Shown here: positions 1 through 8,934 of the stretch, piece after piece
Numbering within the stretch: position 1 is the stretch's first letter
How the letters are laid out: every line of letters starts with the position of its first letter
From: Agrobacterium cavarae
GTDB taxonomy: Bacteria; Pseudomonadota; Alphaproteobacteria; Rhizobiales; Rhizobiaceae
Assembly: GCF_004310285.1 (NCBI RefSeq)
Contig: NZ_SISF01000034.1
Span: forward strand, 325,890 to 389,889
Length of the DNA: 64,000 bases
Reading direction: 5' to 3'
Notes under the pieces: generated by a model
What the model was told of the DNA's origin: nothing
The model's input: the letters and a program-made list of their open reading frames with translations, nothing else
The model's database searches: none
Program-made: the position numbers and the translations under genes

Positions 1-44
1 AAGCGATTCCGTTCGACGCGGCTGTTGTTCGGCATGTCGCACAG

Positions 45-121
45 CTAGTGGTCTGATTTTGACATTTGCTACCGCTGGCAGAGGACTCGAGAGCAAATGT
101 CAAAATCTTCAAGACCACTAG
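45..121. repeat. palindromic element 1 upstream of cckA
   Basis: Long imperfect inverted repeat. The outer arms 45-54 and 112-121 pair over 10 bp and the inner arms 55-70 and 92-107 over 16 bp. A 4-nt bulge lies at 108-111 and the loop is 71-91. The inner arm contains TTTTGACATTTGC. A T-rich stretch follows (126-134), so the hairpin could also terminate transcription from the gene to the left. Its structure matches the second element at 135-213. Confidence 0.8.
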
Positions 122-134
122 TAAGTTTTTGTTT

Positions 135-213
135 CTAGTGGAATTTACGAATTTGACATTTGATTCTCGAGATCTCCGCATGTGGGCATCAAATGTCAAA
201 TTCATTCCACTAG
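135..213. repeat. palindromic element 2 upstream of cckA
   Basis: Second hairpin with the same plan as the one at 45-121. Outer arms 135-144/204-213 and inner arms 149-164/188-203 pair, with a 4-nt bulge at 145-148 and the loop at 165-187. The outer arm begins CTAGTGG in both elements, but the next three bases differ (TCT versus AAT) and the opposite arm changes to match, so pairing is kept. It ends 24 bp before the cckA start codon and so probably lies in the leader or promoter region. Confidence 0.8.
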
Positions 214-237
214 CAGAACTGCAAGGGTAAAACCTCG

Positions 238-2847
238 ATGACCAAGGTGCGTCAATCCACTGATAACGACTTCCCCTTGGTGGACAGGCGTGGGCGCTCC
301 GCCACCGTGCTTCGTATTCTATTGCTGGCGCTTGTGCTCGTCGCCGCTGCCATTGCTTTCGTTTACTTCAAGGACTCGCTCGAAAACGAGATTGTGCTTG
401 GGATCCTCGGCGTTCTTGCCATGCTCGGGATTTTCTTCCTCGTCTCGTCCGTGATCGGTTTCATCGAGGTGATGCCGCAGTCTCAATCCGACGGGATGGC
501 GCGGCGGTTTCTCTCGTCCCATCCTGAAGGCACGTTGATCACCGACACCAAGGGGCGGCTGGTTTATGCCAACGCTACCTATTGCCAGATGACCGGCGCG
601 ACCCGTGCGACGGACATACAAAGCCTCGAACAGCTACTGTCGCGAGACCGGGAATCGACCGAGGCACTCTATCGGCTGATCAACGGACTGCGCGAAGGAC
701 GGGACGGTTACGAAGAGTTTCGTCTTCTCAAACCTCTCAGCCAGTCGGCCGTCAGTCAGCCCGGTCCACGCTGGTTCCGGCTCAAGGCGCGTTTGCTGAA
801 GGAGGTGAACGGGCAGGACCTGCACGTTTTCCAGATCGCCGACATTACCGCCGAGCGCGAGGACCAGGAGCGTTTCTTCCGCGAATTGCAGAATGCCATC
901 GATTATCTGGACCACGCCCCTGCCGGCTTCTTCGCCGCAGGACGCAAGGGCGATATCGTTTATCTCAACGCGACGCTGTCCGAATGGCTTGGCATCGATC
1001 TCGCGCAGTTTTCGCCGGGCTCTCTGAATGTTTCCGATATCGTCGCAGGCGAGGGGATGGCACTGATTGAATCGGTTCAGCCGCACGCGGGCAGCAACCG
1101 AACGGAAATGCTCGATCTCGACATGCGCCGCGTCAACGGCCAGAGCATGCCGGCTCGTCTCGTTCATCAGGTAACAGCGGCGCGTGACGGTGCGCCTGGT
1201 GAAACCCGGACACTCGTTCTGATGCGTCCCAAGGGGCAGGAGAACGCAGAATCCTCGTCTGCTATGCGGTTCACCCGCTTCTTCAACAATACGCCGATGG
1301 CGATCGCATCGCTGGATGGTGAGGGACGCATCCTGCGCACCAATGCGCCGTTCCTGAAGCTGTTTTCTGGTGTCGTCAGCCGCGATGATATCGACAGCGC
1401 CGTCGCGTTCGAAACCGTGCTGCATGACAATGAGAAAGCCAAGCTTGCGCAGGCGATGAGCGCTGCGAAAGATCGCCAGGGCGATATTCCGCCTTTCGAT
1501 TCCCGCCATCCGAAGGATGAGACGCGCCACTTCCGTTTCTACGTCAATGCCGTCATCGACCAGAACGACGAGGCACCTGAAGAGGTGGCGATCGTCTATG
1601 CGATCGAGGTGACCGAGCAGAAGGCGCTTGAAACCCAGATGGCGCAAACGCAGAAGATGAACGCTGTCGGTACGCTTGCAGGCGGCATCGCGCATGACTT
1701 CAACAATGTACTCACCGCCATTCTGCTGTCGTCAGACCATTTGTTGCTGCAGGCGCGGCCGGCTGACGCAAGCTTTGCAGACCTGATGGAAATCAAGCGC
1801 AATGCGAACCGTGCCGCTGTTCTTGTGCGACAGTTGCTGGCGTTCTCGCGCAAGCAGACGATGCGTCCTGCTGTTCTCAATCTGACCGACGTGATCGGCG
1901 ATCTGCGCATGTTGGTCGACCGGCTGATTTCCGGCACCAACGTCAAGTTGGAAGTGGACTATGGCCGCGATCTCTGGCCGGTGAAAACCGACCTGTCCCA
2001 GTTCGAGCAGGTGATGATCAATCTCTGCGTCAACGCTCGCGATGCCATGCCGCAGGGCGGCAAGATCAAGGTGACGACCCGCAACTTACCGGCTGCCGAG
2101 GTCGCCGCATTCGGCAAGTCGGAGCTTCCGGCTGAAGACATGGTGATGGTCGAAGTCGCCGATAACGGTACGGGCATTCCGCCGGAGATCATGGACAAGA
2201 TCTTCGAACCCTTCTTCACCACCAAGGAGGTGGGCAAGGGCACGGGACTTGGCCTTTCCATGGTCTATGGCATCGTCAAACAGTCCGGCGGCTTCATCTA
2301 TCCGGAATCGGAAGTGGGCAAGGGAACGGCGTTCCGCATTCTGTTGCCGCGCCATATCGTCGAGCCGGTACAGCCTGTGCCCGTCGTTCCCGGCGAAGAG
2401 GGTCAGGCTACGGCTGCAGCAGCCGTCACTGCCAAACCGGAAGCCAAGGATGAGCCGCTTGATCTGACCGGGAAGTCTGCCGTGGTGCTGCTGGTAGAAG
2501 ATGAAGAGGCGGTGCGGCGCGGCGGCAAGCGTATGCTGGAAACGCGCGGGTATACTGTTCACGAGGCCGGCTCCGGCACGGAAGCCCTGGAGGTGATGGA
2601 AGAGCTGGAAGGAAAGGTTGATATCGTCGTCTCCGACGTCGTCATGCCTGAAATGGACGGCCCGTCCTTGCTGCGTGAATTGCGCAAGTCCTACCCCGAT
2701 CTCAAGTTCATCTTCGTGTCCGGTTATGCCGAAGATGCTTTCGCCAAGAACCTGCCGGCGGAGGCCAAATTCGGCTTCCTGCCCAAGCCATTTTCGCTGA
2801 AGCAACTGGCTGTTGCCGTGCGCGAAATGCTCGATAGTGAGGATTGA
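238..2847 (+). CDS. cckA: cell-cycle hybrid histidine kinase CckA
   Basis: Membrane-bound hybrid kinase of 869 aa. In alphaproteobacteria CckA phosphorylates CtrA and CpdR through the phosphotransferase ChpT and so controls cell-cycle progression. Two hydrophobic segments lie near residues 24-44 and 52-77, followed by PAS-type regions up to about residue 470. The HisKA motif GGIAHDFNN places the phospho-accepting histidine at about 486. The ATPase N box (CVNARDAM) and G1 box (DNGTGIP, about 642) follow. A C-terminal receiver starts near 749, with the acidic pocket VEDEE and the phospho-acceptor Asp800 (SDVVMPEMDG). Length and domain order are those of CckA, so the call is firm. The ATG start follows a weak AAGGG site, and two palindromes lie just upstream. 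Confidence 0.95.
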   Translation: MTKVRQSTDNDFPLVDRRGRSATVLRILLLALVLVAAAIAFVYFKDSLENEIVLGILGVLAMLGIFFLVSSVIGFIEVMPQSQSDGMARRFLSSHPEGTLITDTKGRLVYANATYCQMTGATRATDIQSLEQLLSRDRESTEALYRLINGLREGRDGYEEFRLLKPLSQSAVSQPGPRWFRLKARLLKEVNGQDLHVFQIADITAEREDQERFFRELQNAIDYLDHAPAGFFAAGRKGDIVYLNATLSEWLGIDLAQFSPGSLNVSDIVAGEGMALIESVQPHAGSNRTEMLDLDMRRVNGQSMPARLVHQVTAARDGAPGETRTLVLMRPKGQENAESSSAMRFTRFFNNTPMAIASLDGEGRILRTNAPFLKLFSGVVSRDDIDSAVAFETVLHDNEKAKLAQAMSAAKDRQGDIPPFDSRHPKDETRHFRFYVNAVIDQNDEAPEEVAIVYAIEVTEQKALETQMAQTQKMNAVGTLAGGIAHDFNNVLTAILLSSDHLLLQARPADASFADLMEIKRNANRAAVLVRQLLAFSRKQTMRPAVLNLTDVIGDLRMLVDRLISGTNVKLEVDYGRDLWPVKTDLSQFEQVMINLCVNARDAMPQGGKIKVTTRNLPAAEVAAFGKSELPAEDMVMVEVADNGTGIPPEIMDKIFEPFFTTKEVGKGTGLGLSMVYGIVKQSGGFIYPESEVGKGTAFRILLPRHIVEPVQPVPVVPGEEGQATAAAAVTAKPEAKDEPLDLTGKSAVVLLVEDEEAVRRGGKRMLETRGYTVHEAGSGTEALEVMEELEGKVDIVVSDVVMPEMDGPSLLRELRKSYPDLKFIFVSGYAEDAFAKNLPAEAKFGFLPKPFSLKQLAVAVREMLDSED

Positions 2848-2872
2848 AGCGCCGCTTTTGCGGCCTTCAATC
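2842..2872 (+). terminator. hairpin overlapping the cckA stop codon
   Basis: GATTGAAG (2842-2849) pairs with CTTCAATC (2865-2872). GCCGC (2851-2855) pairs with GCGGC (2860-2864) around a TTTT loop, with one bulged C at 2850. The stem is strong but no clear U-tract follows, so termination efficiency is uncertain. Confidence 0.55.
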
Positions 2873-3149
2873 TGTGGCTTAACCATCTTCTTGTGACCGC
2901 GCGGCGACAGAATGCCGCGTAACTTTCGCACAACTTCCCCGCTGTAGCGTGAAACATGGGAGAAAGGCTCAGCTTTGAGCCTTACGCTTTCTGTCGTCCT
3001 TCTACTTTTCGCCGGACGCCAACAGATTATTGATTGCAGTGCCGCGCGAGGGGCTTAAAATCGACTGAGACAGACCTAAATAAGAAGAGGCGAAATTCTT
3101 GCTCGCACCCTTCACTGCTTGCGAGTTTGATTTTGGAGAATGATGAGAA
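2873..3149. other. cckA-clpS intergenic region
   Basis: About 280 bp with no convincing reading frame on either strand. It should hold the clpS promoter. I could not identify a clear -35/-10 pair or an operator. Confidence 0.4.
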
Positions 3150-3503
3150 ATGATCGTTAAGTCGATCTACATGCAAGGCGACAGCGAAGGGGAGGACGGC
3201 GGAACGAACCGCGGAACGTCTGTTATCACCCGCACCAAGCCTAAGACAAAACGACCGAATTTGTACCGTGTTCTTCTCCTGAACGACGATTACACTCCCA
3301 TGGAGTTCGTCATTCATATTCTGGAGCGTTTTTTCCAGAAGGACAGGGACGCTGCCACCCGCATCATGCTGCATGTCCATCAGCATGGTGTCGGTGAATG
3401 CGGGGTCTTTACTTATGAGGTCGCAGAGACAAAAGTAAGCCAGGTCATGGATTTCGCCCGACAGCACCAGCATCCGCTACAGTGCGTCATGGAAAAGAAA
3501 TGA
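3150..3503 (+). CDS. clpS: ATP-dependent Clp protease adaptor ClpS
   Basis: Adaptor of 117 aa that binds the ClpA N-domain and delivers N-degron substrates to ClpAP. The core has the family signature LYRVLLLNDDYTPMEFV (about residues 38-54) and the C-terminal half VHQHGVGECGVFTYEVAETK. The N-terminus is flexible and acidic/glycine-rich, as in other rhizobial ClpS proteins. GGAG lies upstream of the ATG; an alternative in-frame ATG at 3171 would drop seven residues. It ends 10 bp before clpA, so the two are almost certainly co-transcribed. Confidence 0.95.
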   Translation: MIVKSIYMQGDSEGEDGGTNRGTSVITRTKPKTKRPNLYRVLLLNDDYTPMEFVIHILERFFQKDRDAATRIMLHVHQHGVGECGVFTYEVAETKVSQVMDFARQHQHPLQCVMEKK

Positions 3504-3513
3504 GGATCGCAAC

Positions 3514-6012
3514 GTGCCAACTTTTTCCCCAAGTCTCGAGAAGGCGCTGCACCAGGCACTGACCTTTGCCAATGAGCGTCACCACGAATATGCGACGCTC
3601 GAACATCTGCTTCTCGCTCTGCTCGACGACGTTGATGCAGCGGCCGTCATGGGCGCGTGCAATGTCGATCTCGACACGTTGCGCAAGACGGTGATCGACT
3701 ATGTCGACAACGAACTTTCCAATCTCGTGACAGGATATGACGAGGATTCCAAGCCGACGTCCGGCTTTCAGCGCGTCATTCAGCGCGCCGTCATTCATGT
3801 GCAGTCGTCCGGCCGCGAAGAGGTGACCGGTGCCAACGTGCTGGTCGCGATCTTTGCCGAGCGCGAGAGCCACGCCGCCTACTTCCTGCAGGAGCAGGAA
3901 ATGACGCGTTACGACGCGGTGAACTACATTTCTCACGGTATCGGCAAACGTCCCGGCTCGTCCCAGACCCGCACGCCGCGCGGTGCGGACGAAGGCGACA
4001 ATGAACCGAAGGCTGCCCGCAATGGTGGCGCGGAAGAGGATGCGGCTGGCGCGAAGAAGCAGCCGGACGCGCTCAAAGCCTATTGCGTCAACCTCAACGA
4101 CAAGGCCAGAACCGGTCGTATCGATCCGCTGATCGGTCGTCATGAAGAGGTCAATCGTACCATTCAGGTTCTTTGCCGCCGCTCGAAGAACAACCCGCTT
4201 TATGTGGGCGATCCCGGCGTCGGGAAGACGGCGATTGCCGAAGGCTTAGCAAAGCGCATCGTCGAGGGCAAGGTGCCCGAAGCGCTGATCAACGACACGA
4301 TCTTTTCGCTCGACATGGGCACGCTGCTGGCCGGTACGCGCTATCGCGGTGACTTTGAAGAACGCCTGAAGCAGGTCGTCAAGGAACTGGAAGAATACCC
4401 GGGTGCTGTGCTGTTCATCGACGAAATCCATACGGTGATCGGCGCGGGCGCAACGTCCGGCGGCGCCATGGATGCGTCCAACCTTCTGAAGCCTGCTTTG
4501 TCTTCCGGCGCCATCCGTTGCATCGGATCGACAACCTATAAGGAATACCGGCAGTTCTTCGAGAAAGACCGGGCGCTTGTTCGTCGCTTCCAGAAGATCG
4601 ACGTCAACGAGCCATCCATCGATGATGCTATCGAGATCATGAAGGGCCTCAAGCCCTATTTTGAAGAGTATCATCACCTTCGCTACACCAACGACGCCAT
4701 CAAAGCTGCCGTGGAACTGTCGGCCCGCTATATTTCCGACCGCAAGCTTCCCGATAAGGCGATCGACGTGATCGATGAGACCGGTGCTGCTCAGATGCTT
4801 CTTCCGGCATCGAAGCGCCGCAAGCTGATCACTGAGAAGGAAATCGAAGTCACCATCGCGACCATGGCACGCATTCCGCCGAAAACGGTCTCGAAGGACG
4901 ACGAGATGGTTCTTGCCAATCTCGAGCAGGAACTGCGCTCGGTGGTCTACGGTCAGGACACGGCAATCGAAGCGCTCTCCACGGCCATCAAACTGGCGCG
5001 TGCGGGTCTTCGCGAACCCAACAAGCCAATCGGTTCTTACGTCTTCTCCGGTCCAACCGGCGTCGGCAAGACCGAGGTCGCCAAGCAGCTTGCGTCGTCT
5101 CTCGGCGTGGAAATGCTGCGCTTCGATATGTCCGAGTATATGGAGCGTCATACGGTCTCGCGCCTGCTCGGTGCACCTCCCGGCTATGTCGGTTTCGACC
5201 AGGGCGGTCTTCTGACAGACGGTGTCGATCAGCATCCGCATTCCGTGGTTCTGCTGGATGAAATCGAAAAGGCCCATCCGGACATTTACAACATTCTGTT
5301 GCAGGTCATGGACCATGGTTCTCTTACGGATCACAACGGCAAGAAGATTGACTTCCGCAACGTCATTTTGATCATGACGACCAATGCGGGCGCTTCTGAA
5401 ATGGCGAAGTCTGCGATCGGCTTTGGATCGTCCAAGCGCTCCGGCGAGGATGAAGAGGCATTGAACCGCCTGTTCACTCCGGAATTCCGCAACCGTCTGG
5501 ATGCGATTATTCCGTTCTCGCCACTGCCGACTGCGGTCATCCACAAGGTGGTCCAGAAGTTCGTCATGCAGCTTGAAACACAACTGTCAGAGCGTAACGT
5601 GACCTTCGATCTGCACGACGATGCGGTCGCTTGGCTGGCTGAGAAGGGCTATGATGAAAAGATGGGTGCTCGTCCGCTTGGTCGTGTCATCCAGGAACAC
5701 ATCAAGAAGCCACTGGCGAACGAGATCCTCTTCGGCAAGCTAAAGAAGGGTGGAGTCGTCAGCGTCAGCCTCGATAAGAAGGAAGACGGCACGGATGGCC
5801 TCAAGCTCGACGTGTTGCCTGAGACGGCGCCCGTCAAGCCAAAGCCGGAAGCCGAATTGAAGGCTGCGAAGTCTCCTGGCAAATCGAAAGCCAAGACTTC
5901 AAAGGCTGAAGAACAGGCTGAGGTTTTGGTGGCAGAGACCGATAAAAAGGACGAGGATGCCAAGCCACGTCGCAAGGGCAACACTGTTCCGAAGGTCCCG
6001 AAGAAAAAGTAA
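3514..6012 (+). CDS. clpA: ATP-dependent Clp protease ATP-binding subunit ClpA
   Basis: Hexameric AAA+ unfoldase of 832 aa that feeds substrates to ClpP. It has a Clp-N repeat domain (about 1-145). The first AAA module has Walker A GDPGVGKT (near 232) and Walker B VLFIDEIHT. The second has Walker A GPTGVGKT (near 513) and Walker B VVLLDEIEKAHP. The C-terminal 80 residues are a Lys/Ala/Glu-rich tail, unlike E. coli ClpA. The start is GTG with GAGG upstream. The gene sits directly behind clpS, the usual adaptor-unfoldase pairing. Confidence 0.96.
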   Translation: MPTFSPSLEKALHQALTFANERHHEYATLEHLLLALLDDVDAAAVMGACNVDLDTLRKTVIDYVDNELSNLVTGYDEDSKPTSGFQRVIQRAVIHVQSSGREEVTGANVLVAIFAERESHAAYFLQEQEMTRYDAVNYISHGIGKRPGSSQTRTPRGADEGDNEPKAARNGGAEEDAAGAKKQPDALKAYCVNLNDKARTGRIDPLIGRHEEVNRTIQVLCRRSKNNPLYVGDPGVGKTAIAEGLAKRIVEGKVPEALINDTIFSLDMGTLLAGTRYRGDFEERLKQVVKELEEYPGAVLFIDEIHTVIGAGATSGGAMDASNLLKPALSSGAIRCIGSTTYKEYRQFFEKDRALVRRFQKIDVNEPSIDDAIEIMKGLKPYFEEYHHLRYTNDAIKAAVELSARYISDRKLPDKAIDVIDETGAAQMLLPASKRRKLITEKEIEVTIATMARIPPKTVSKDDEMVLANLEQELRSVVYGQDTAIEALSTAIKLARAGLREPNKPIGSYVFSGPTGVGKTEVAKQLASSLGVEMLRFDMSEYMERHTVSRLLGAPPGYVGFDQGGLLTDGVDQHPHSVVLLDEIEKAHPDIYNILLQVMDHGSLTDHNGKKIDFRNVILIMTTNAGASEMAKSAIGFGSSKRSGEDEEALNRLFTPEFRNRLDAIIPFSPLPTAVIHKVVQKFVMQLETQLSERNVTFDLHDDAVAWLAEKGYDEKMGARPLGRVIQEHIKKPLANEILFGKLKKGGVVSVSLDKKEDGTDGLKLDVLPETAPVKPKPEAELKAAKSPGKSKAKTSKAEEQAEVLVAETDKKDEDAKPRRKGNTVPKVPKKK

Positions 6013-6041
6013 AAGGTGTTCGCTGGGACACCCGGATACAT

Positions 6042-6076
6042 GGCGGCGGAGATTACTCTTCGCCGCCTTTTCTTTT
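6042..6076 (+). terminator. intrinsic terminator of clpS-clpA
   Basis: GGCGGCG (6042-6048) and CGCCGCC (6061-6067) form a GC-rich stem with a 12-nt loop, followed by TTTTCTTTT. A smaller hairpin GGTGT/ACACC lies just before it (6015-6032). Confidence 0.85.
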
Positions 6077-6311
6077 GTCCACCTCTGCGTGTCCAAGCGC
6101 TTGATTGCGAGGATGTATCGATTTGACTTTTGGGCCGGTGCTCTAAGCGTGTCGTGATCATAAAGCAGTTGCACGCTTTTGCGCGGTATAGCTTTGCGTC
6201 ATTTTAGACGCGCAGATTTCGAAAAGCGTGCTAGACAAGCGTCGGCTTGTGCCGAAGCGTCTGGTACTTCGGTCAGGCCCCAGCGATTTGTCTATTCTTC
6301 CGGAACGACCG

Positions 6312-7067
6312 ATGTCTGCACATGGTGACACCCATTCTCTTCCTCTCTGGTTTGCCAGGGGAATGATGGGAATATTCTCGCTTCCTTCTCTCATTCTCAT
6401 GACATCCTTTGTCGGGTTCAGTGCCTTTGCTTTGGAATCCGGCGTCACGCGCGGCGAGGCCGTGTTCATGACGCTGACCATCTGGGCCTTGCCGGCCAAG
6501 ATGATATTGATCGGCTCCATGGTCAGCGGGGCAGGGATGGCCGCCTGTTTTCTGGCGGTGACATTGTCATCGATCCGAATGATGCCGATGGTGGCATCTA
6601 TCGTGCCGGATATGCGGACAGCGAAGACCCCCACATGGCTGCTGCTGTTTCTCTCGCACTTCGTTGCGATAACGGCCTGGGTCTACGCAACCCAGAACCT
6701 GACGAAAGTGCCTCGCGAAGCGCGTGTCGCATGGTTTGCGGGTTTCGGCATCACTCTCACGCTTATCAATACAGCAATCGTCGCAATCTGCTACGGCGTG
6801 GTTGCTGCCTTTCCGCCGCTTGTCGCTGGCGTCCTGTTCTTCCTGACGCCGGTTTACTTCATCTCTTCCATATGGGCCTCTGCGCGACACTCGGTGGTCA
6901 AGGTGGCCTTCATCATTGGGGTGATCGGCGGACCCTTGTTCGCCTTGATCGAGCCCGAGTTCGATATTCTCTATGCCGGCATCGGTGGAGGAACACTCGC
7001 CTATCTGATCGACCGCTTCTGGTTTCGTCGCAAAATTGTCCCACCGTCGACGGAGGGCGAGCCATGA
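6312..7067 (+). CDS. azlC: AzlC family branched-chain amino acid exporter subunit
   Basis: Membrane protein of about 251 aa resembling AzlC, the large subunit of AzlCD-type branched-chain amino acid exporters. It has six or so hydrophobic segments and the family-like region around TIWALPAKMILIGSM. I chose the ATG at 6312, because a longer frame from GTG 6228 would add an Arg-rich stretch unlike a membrane protein N-terminus. The ribosome site is weak. Its stop overlaps the azlD start (ATGA), which indicates translational coupling. Confidence 0.82.
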   Translation: MSAHGDTHSLPLWFARGMMGIFSLPSLILMTSFVGFSAFALESGVTRGEAVFMTLTIWALPAKMILIGSMVSGAGMAACFLAVTLSSIRMMPMVASIVPDMRTAKTPTWLLLFLSHFVAITAWVYATQNLTKVPREARVAWFAGFGITLTLINTAIVAICYGVVAAFPPLVAGVLFFLTPVYFISSIWASARHSVVKVAFIIGVIGGPLFALIEPEFDILYAGIGGGTLAYLIDRFWFRRKIVPPSTEGEP

Positions 7068-7402
7068 CAGATGCCTGGTGGGCACCTTATCTTTTCATCG
7101 CGCTTGCTGGCTGGATCGCTACCGATATCTGGCGATGGCTTGGTGTTGTGGCAGGAAACAAGCTGAAGGAAGAATCGGAGGCGCTGCATTGGGTGAGGGC
7201 AGTTGCCACAGCGCTGGTGATGGCAGTGACAGCGAAACTCATCGTCTTCCCGACGGGGGCGCTGTCGCACTCGCCGATGGAGCTTAGAATCGGTGCTACC
7301 GTCATCGGCTTCATTGCGTTTCTGGCAAGCGGTCAGCGCGTCATTGTCGGGGTGATTGTGCCGATTGTACTGCTGGCCTTGGGATTGATGCTTTTCGGCT
7401 GA
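7064..7402 (+). CDS. azlD: AzlD domain-containing protein
   Basis: Small membrane protein of 112 aa, partner of the upstream AzlC. It has three to four hydrophobic segments, beginning WWAPYLFIALAGWIATDIWRWLG. The ATG at 7064 overlaps the azlC stop by 4 bp and GGAGGGCGA sits just upstream. AzlCD pairs are thought to export branched-chain amino acids or analogues; the substrate here is not shown by the sequence. Confidence 0.82.
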   Translation: MTDAWWAPYLFIALAGWIATDIWRWLGVVAGNKLKEESEALHWVRAVATALVMAVTAKLIVFPTGALSHSPMELRIGATVIGFIAFLASGQRVIVGVIVPIVLLALGLMLFG

Positions 7403-7465
7403 TAGAGCTTGTTAATGCCTGTTGAATATGATGTCGCAAGACAATCTGTGACATGGTGACTTCTG

Positions 7466-8431
7466 TTGCATTTCCTCCCCGTTGAACGCTTCGTGGCTTC
7501 GATCATAGCTGCGTTATTCGTCATCGATATCGCGTTGGTCGGATTCAAGGACATACAAATTGATGTCGTGGGCTACTGCCTTTCCATTGGTATCGGCAGT
7601 GGGCTTGTTTTCTTAGGGCAGATCTATCGCGCAAGAAAACGGGAAGAAAAAATGGCGGCAGCTCTTATAGCGGCAGGCCTTTTTATTTTGTTTTCTATCT
7701 GCGGCTCGATCTTTAACTACATGTTCCTGCCAGTGCGCTTTTCGCTGATCGATGAGATGCTGATGCGGATCGATGGCTGGATCGGCTATGATTGGGCACG
7801 CAGCGTCACATGGGTCGCGAGCTATCCGCTTATCGGGACGTTGCTATTCTTCGTATACGCCACGTCGCTGCCTCAACTTCTCTTCATCATTATAGTTCTC
7901 GGTTTCACAGGTAAGATTCGGCAGCTTCACCAGTTTCTTCTTACGGGAGTTTTAGGCGCGCTCATAAGTATAACCTTTTGGGTATTCTTCCCAACCTATA
8001 GTCCCAGCGCATTTCAAGAGCTGCCCGCGTGGGTCCCTCAAGCAATGCCCCTGGCTCTGGGACCTGAATATGGACGTGAACTCGTTCGTCTGGGTCACGA
8101 AGGCGTGCGATACCTAACGCCACGAAACGTAGAAGGGCTGATTGGTTTTCCTTCTTTTCATATCTTCATGGCGGCAATGTCAGTCTATTTTGTTCCACGT
8201 TATCGCGCGGTTATCTTGGTCATCGTGACGTTGAACCTCCTGATGTTGCCGGCTGTGCTAATTCAAGGGGCTCACCATCTATCGGACGTTTTTGGAGGCG
8301 TACTGCTCTTTGCTATCGTCTGTCCATTATCAATTCGTCTGGCGAAAATGCTAACGTTTCGCGCAGGTGAGAGCCCGTCTGGCCGCTCCAACGTGTTGGT
8401 ACGGAGCTTCTGGTCGTTCCCGGAGAAATAA
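7466..8431 (+). CDS. PAP2 superfamily membrane phosphatase
   Basis: Integral membrane protein of about 321 aa. Several hydrophobic helices precede two C-terminal catalytic motifs of the PAP2 fold: FPSFHIF (about 228-234), corresponding to the P-S-x-H block, and GAHHLSDVFGG (about 270-280), corresponding to the S/H-x-x-D block. Homologues hydrolyse lipid phosphates or inositol phosphoryl groups; no substrate can be assigned here. No in-frame ATG exists at the 5' end, so TTG 7466 or GTG 7493 is the start and the first nine residues are uncertain. The base composition is somewhat more AT-rich than that of its neighbours. Confidence 0.78.
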   Translation: MHFLPVERFVASIIAALFVIDIALVGFKDIQIDVVGYCLSIGIGSGLVFLGQIYRARKREEKMAAALIAAGLFILFSICGSIFNYMFLPVRFSLIDEMLMRIDGWIGYDWARSVTWVASYPLIGTLLFFVYATSLPQLLFIIIVLGFTGKIRQLHQFLLTGVLGALISITFWVFFPTYSPSAFQELPAWVPQAMPLALGPEYGRELVRLGHEGVRYLTPRNVEGLIGFPSFHIFMAAMSVYFVPRYRAVILVIVTLNLLMLPAVLIQGAHHLSDVFGGVLLFAIVCPLSIRLAKMLTFRAGESPSGRSNVLVRSFWSFPEK

Positions 8432-8452
8432 AAAAGGCCGCTTATCGCGGCC
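8430..8452 (-). terminator. intrinsic terminator of the DUF982 gene
   Basis: GGCCGC (8436-8441) and GCGGCC (8447-8452) form the stem. Read leftwards it is followed by six U residues (8435-8430). It lies between two convergent genes and has a U-tract only for the minus strand. Confidence 0.8.
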
Positions 8453-8475
8453 AATGTCAGGCTGGTCTTTGAACG

Positions 8476-8745
8476 TCAGTGAACGGTCAAGACATGCGCG
8501 CGGCTGCTCGCGAGCATGAATGCTTCCCTGGCTGCTTCCAGATCGCAACGTCCTGCGACCGCGTCCAGGCATTGCTTTTTGGCTGCTTCGTATTCCGGAC
8601 CGTGTTCCTCGGGCCAGCGATATGTGAGCATCTCCAGCGCCACGAGCGGGCTGTATATTTCCACGGCCGGGCACATGGGCAGATGGACTGCGACAGGCTT
8701 GCACCACTGCGCGTGATGGCAAGGTTCTGAGTTGTGAATAAGCAT
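8476..8745 (-). CDS. DUF982 family protein
   Basis: Small protein of 89 aa matching the rhizobial DUF982 family. It has the conserved pattern of a WP-x-x-x-G turn (WPEEHGPEYEAA), then CLDAVAGRCDLEAAREAF. The function is unknown, and the family is typically multicopy in Rhizobiales. AAGGAG six bases ahead decides for the ATG at 8745 rather than the upstream GTG. A GGAAC-N18-TT promoter lies about 30 bp upstream, pointing to the general stress response. Confidence 0.75.
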   Translation of the reverse strand: MLIHNSEPCHHAQWCKPVAVHLPMCPAVEIYSPLVALEMLTYRWPEEHGPEYEAAKKQCLDAVAGRCDLEAAREAFMLASSRAHVLTVH

Positions 8746-8774
8746 CGCATTCTCCTTTCTCACCGCGCACGAAT

Positions 8775-8799
8775 AACCCCAGCCTCACGCTTCGGTTCC
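8775..8799 (-). promoter_or_regulatory. EcfG/RpoE2-type promoter of the DUF982 gene
   Basis: On the minus strand GGAAC (8799-8795) is followed after 18 nt by TT (8776-8775) within GGTTATT. This fits the alphaproteobacterial general stress sigma factor consensus GGAAC-N18/19-TT. Its position implies a short leader before the ribosome site at about 8752. Confidence 0.6.
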
Positions 8800-8934
8800 T
8801 GATCACGAAAAAAGTGAACACATTAGGGGTATCTTTTTTGTAAGATGAATGGAAAATGAACAAACACATGAACCGGAGATGAACAAACAATCTGTTCGCG
8901 CGTTAACACTGCTCTAAATGAAGGAGGCCCGATT

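Noticed and set aside
1..56. End of an upstream protein gene at the left edge
   Set aside because: Two frames run to a stop near 46-56 (one ending TAG at 46-48, one TGA at 54-56), and neither gives a recognisable C-terminus, so no gene was called.
634..1695. Long leftward frame inside cckA (353 aa)
   Set aside because: Its translation is compositionally odd and fully overlaps cckA, whose domains are unmistakable. It is a shadow of codon bias.
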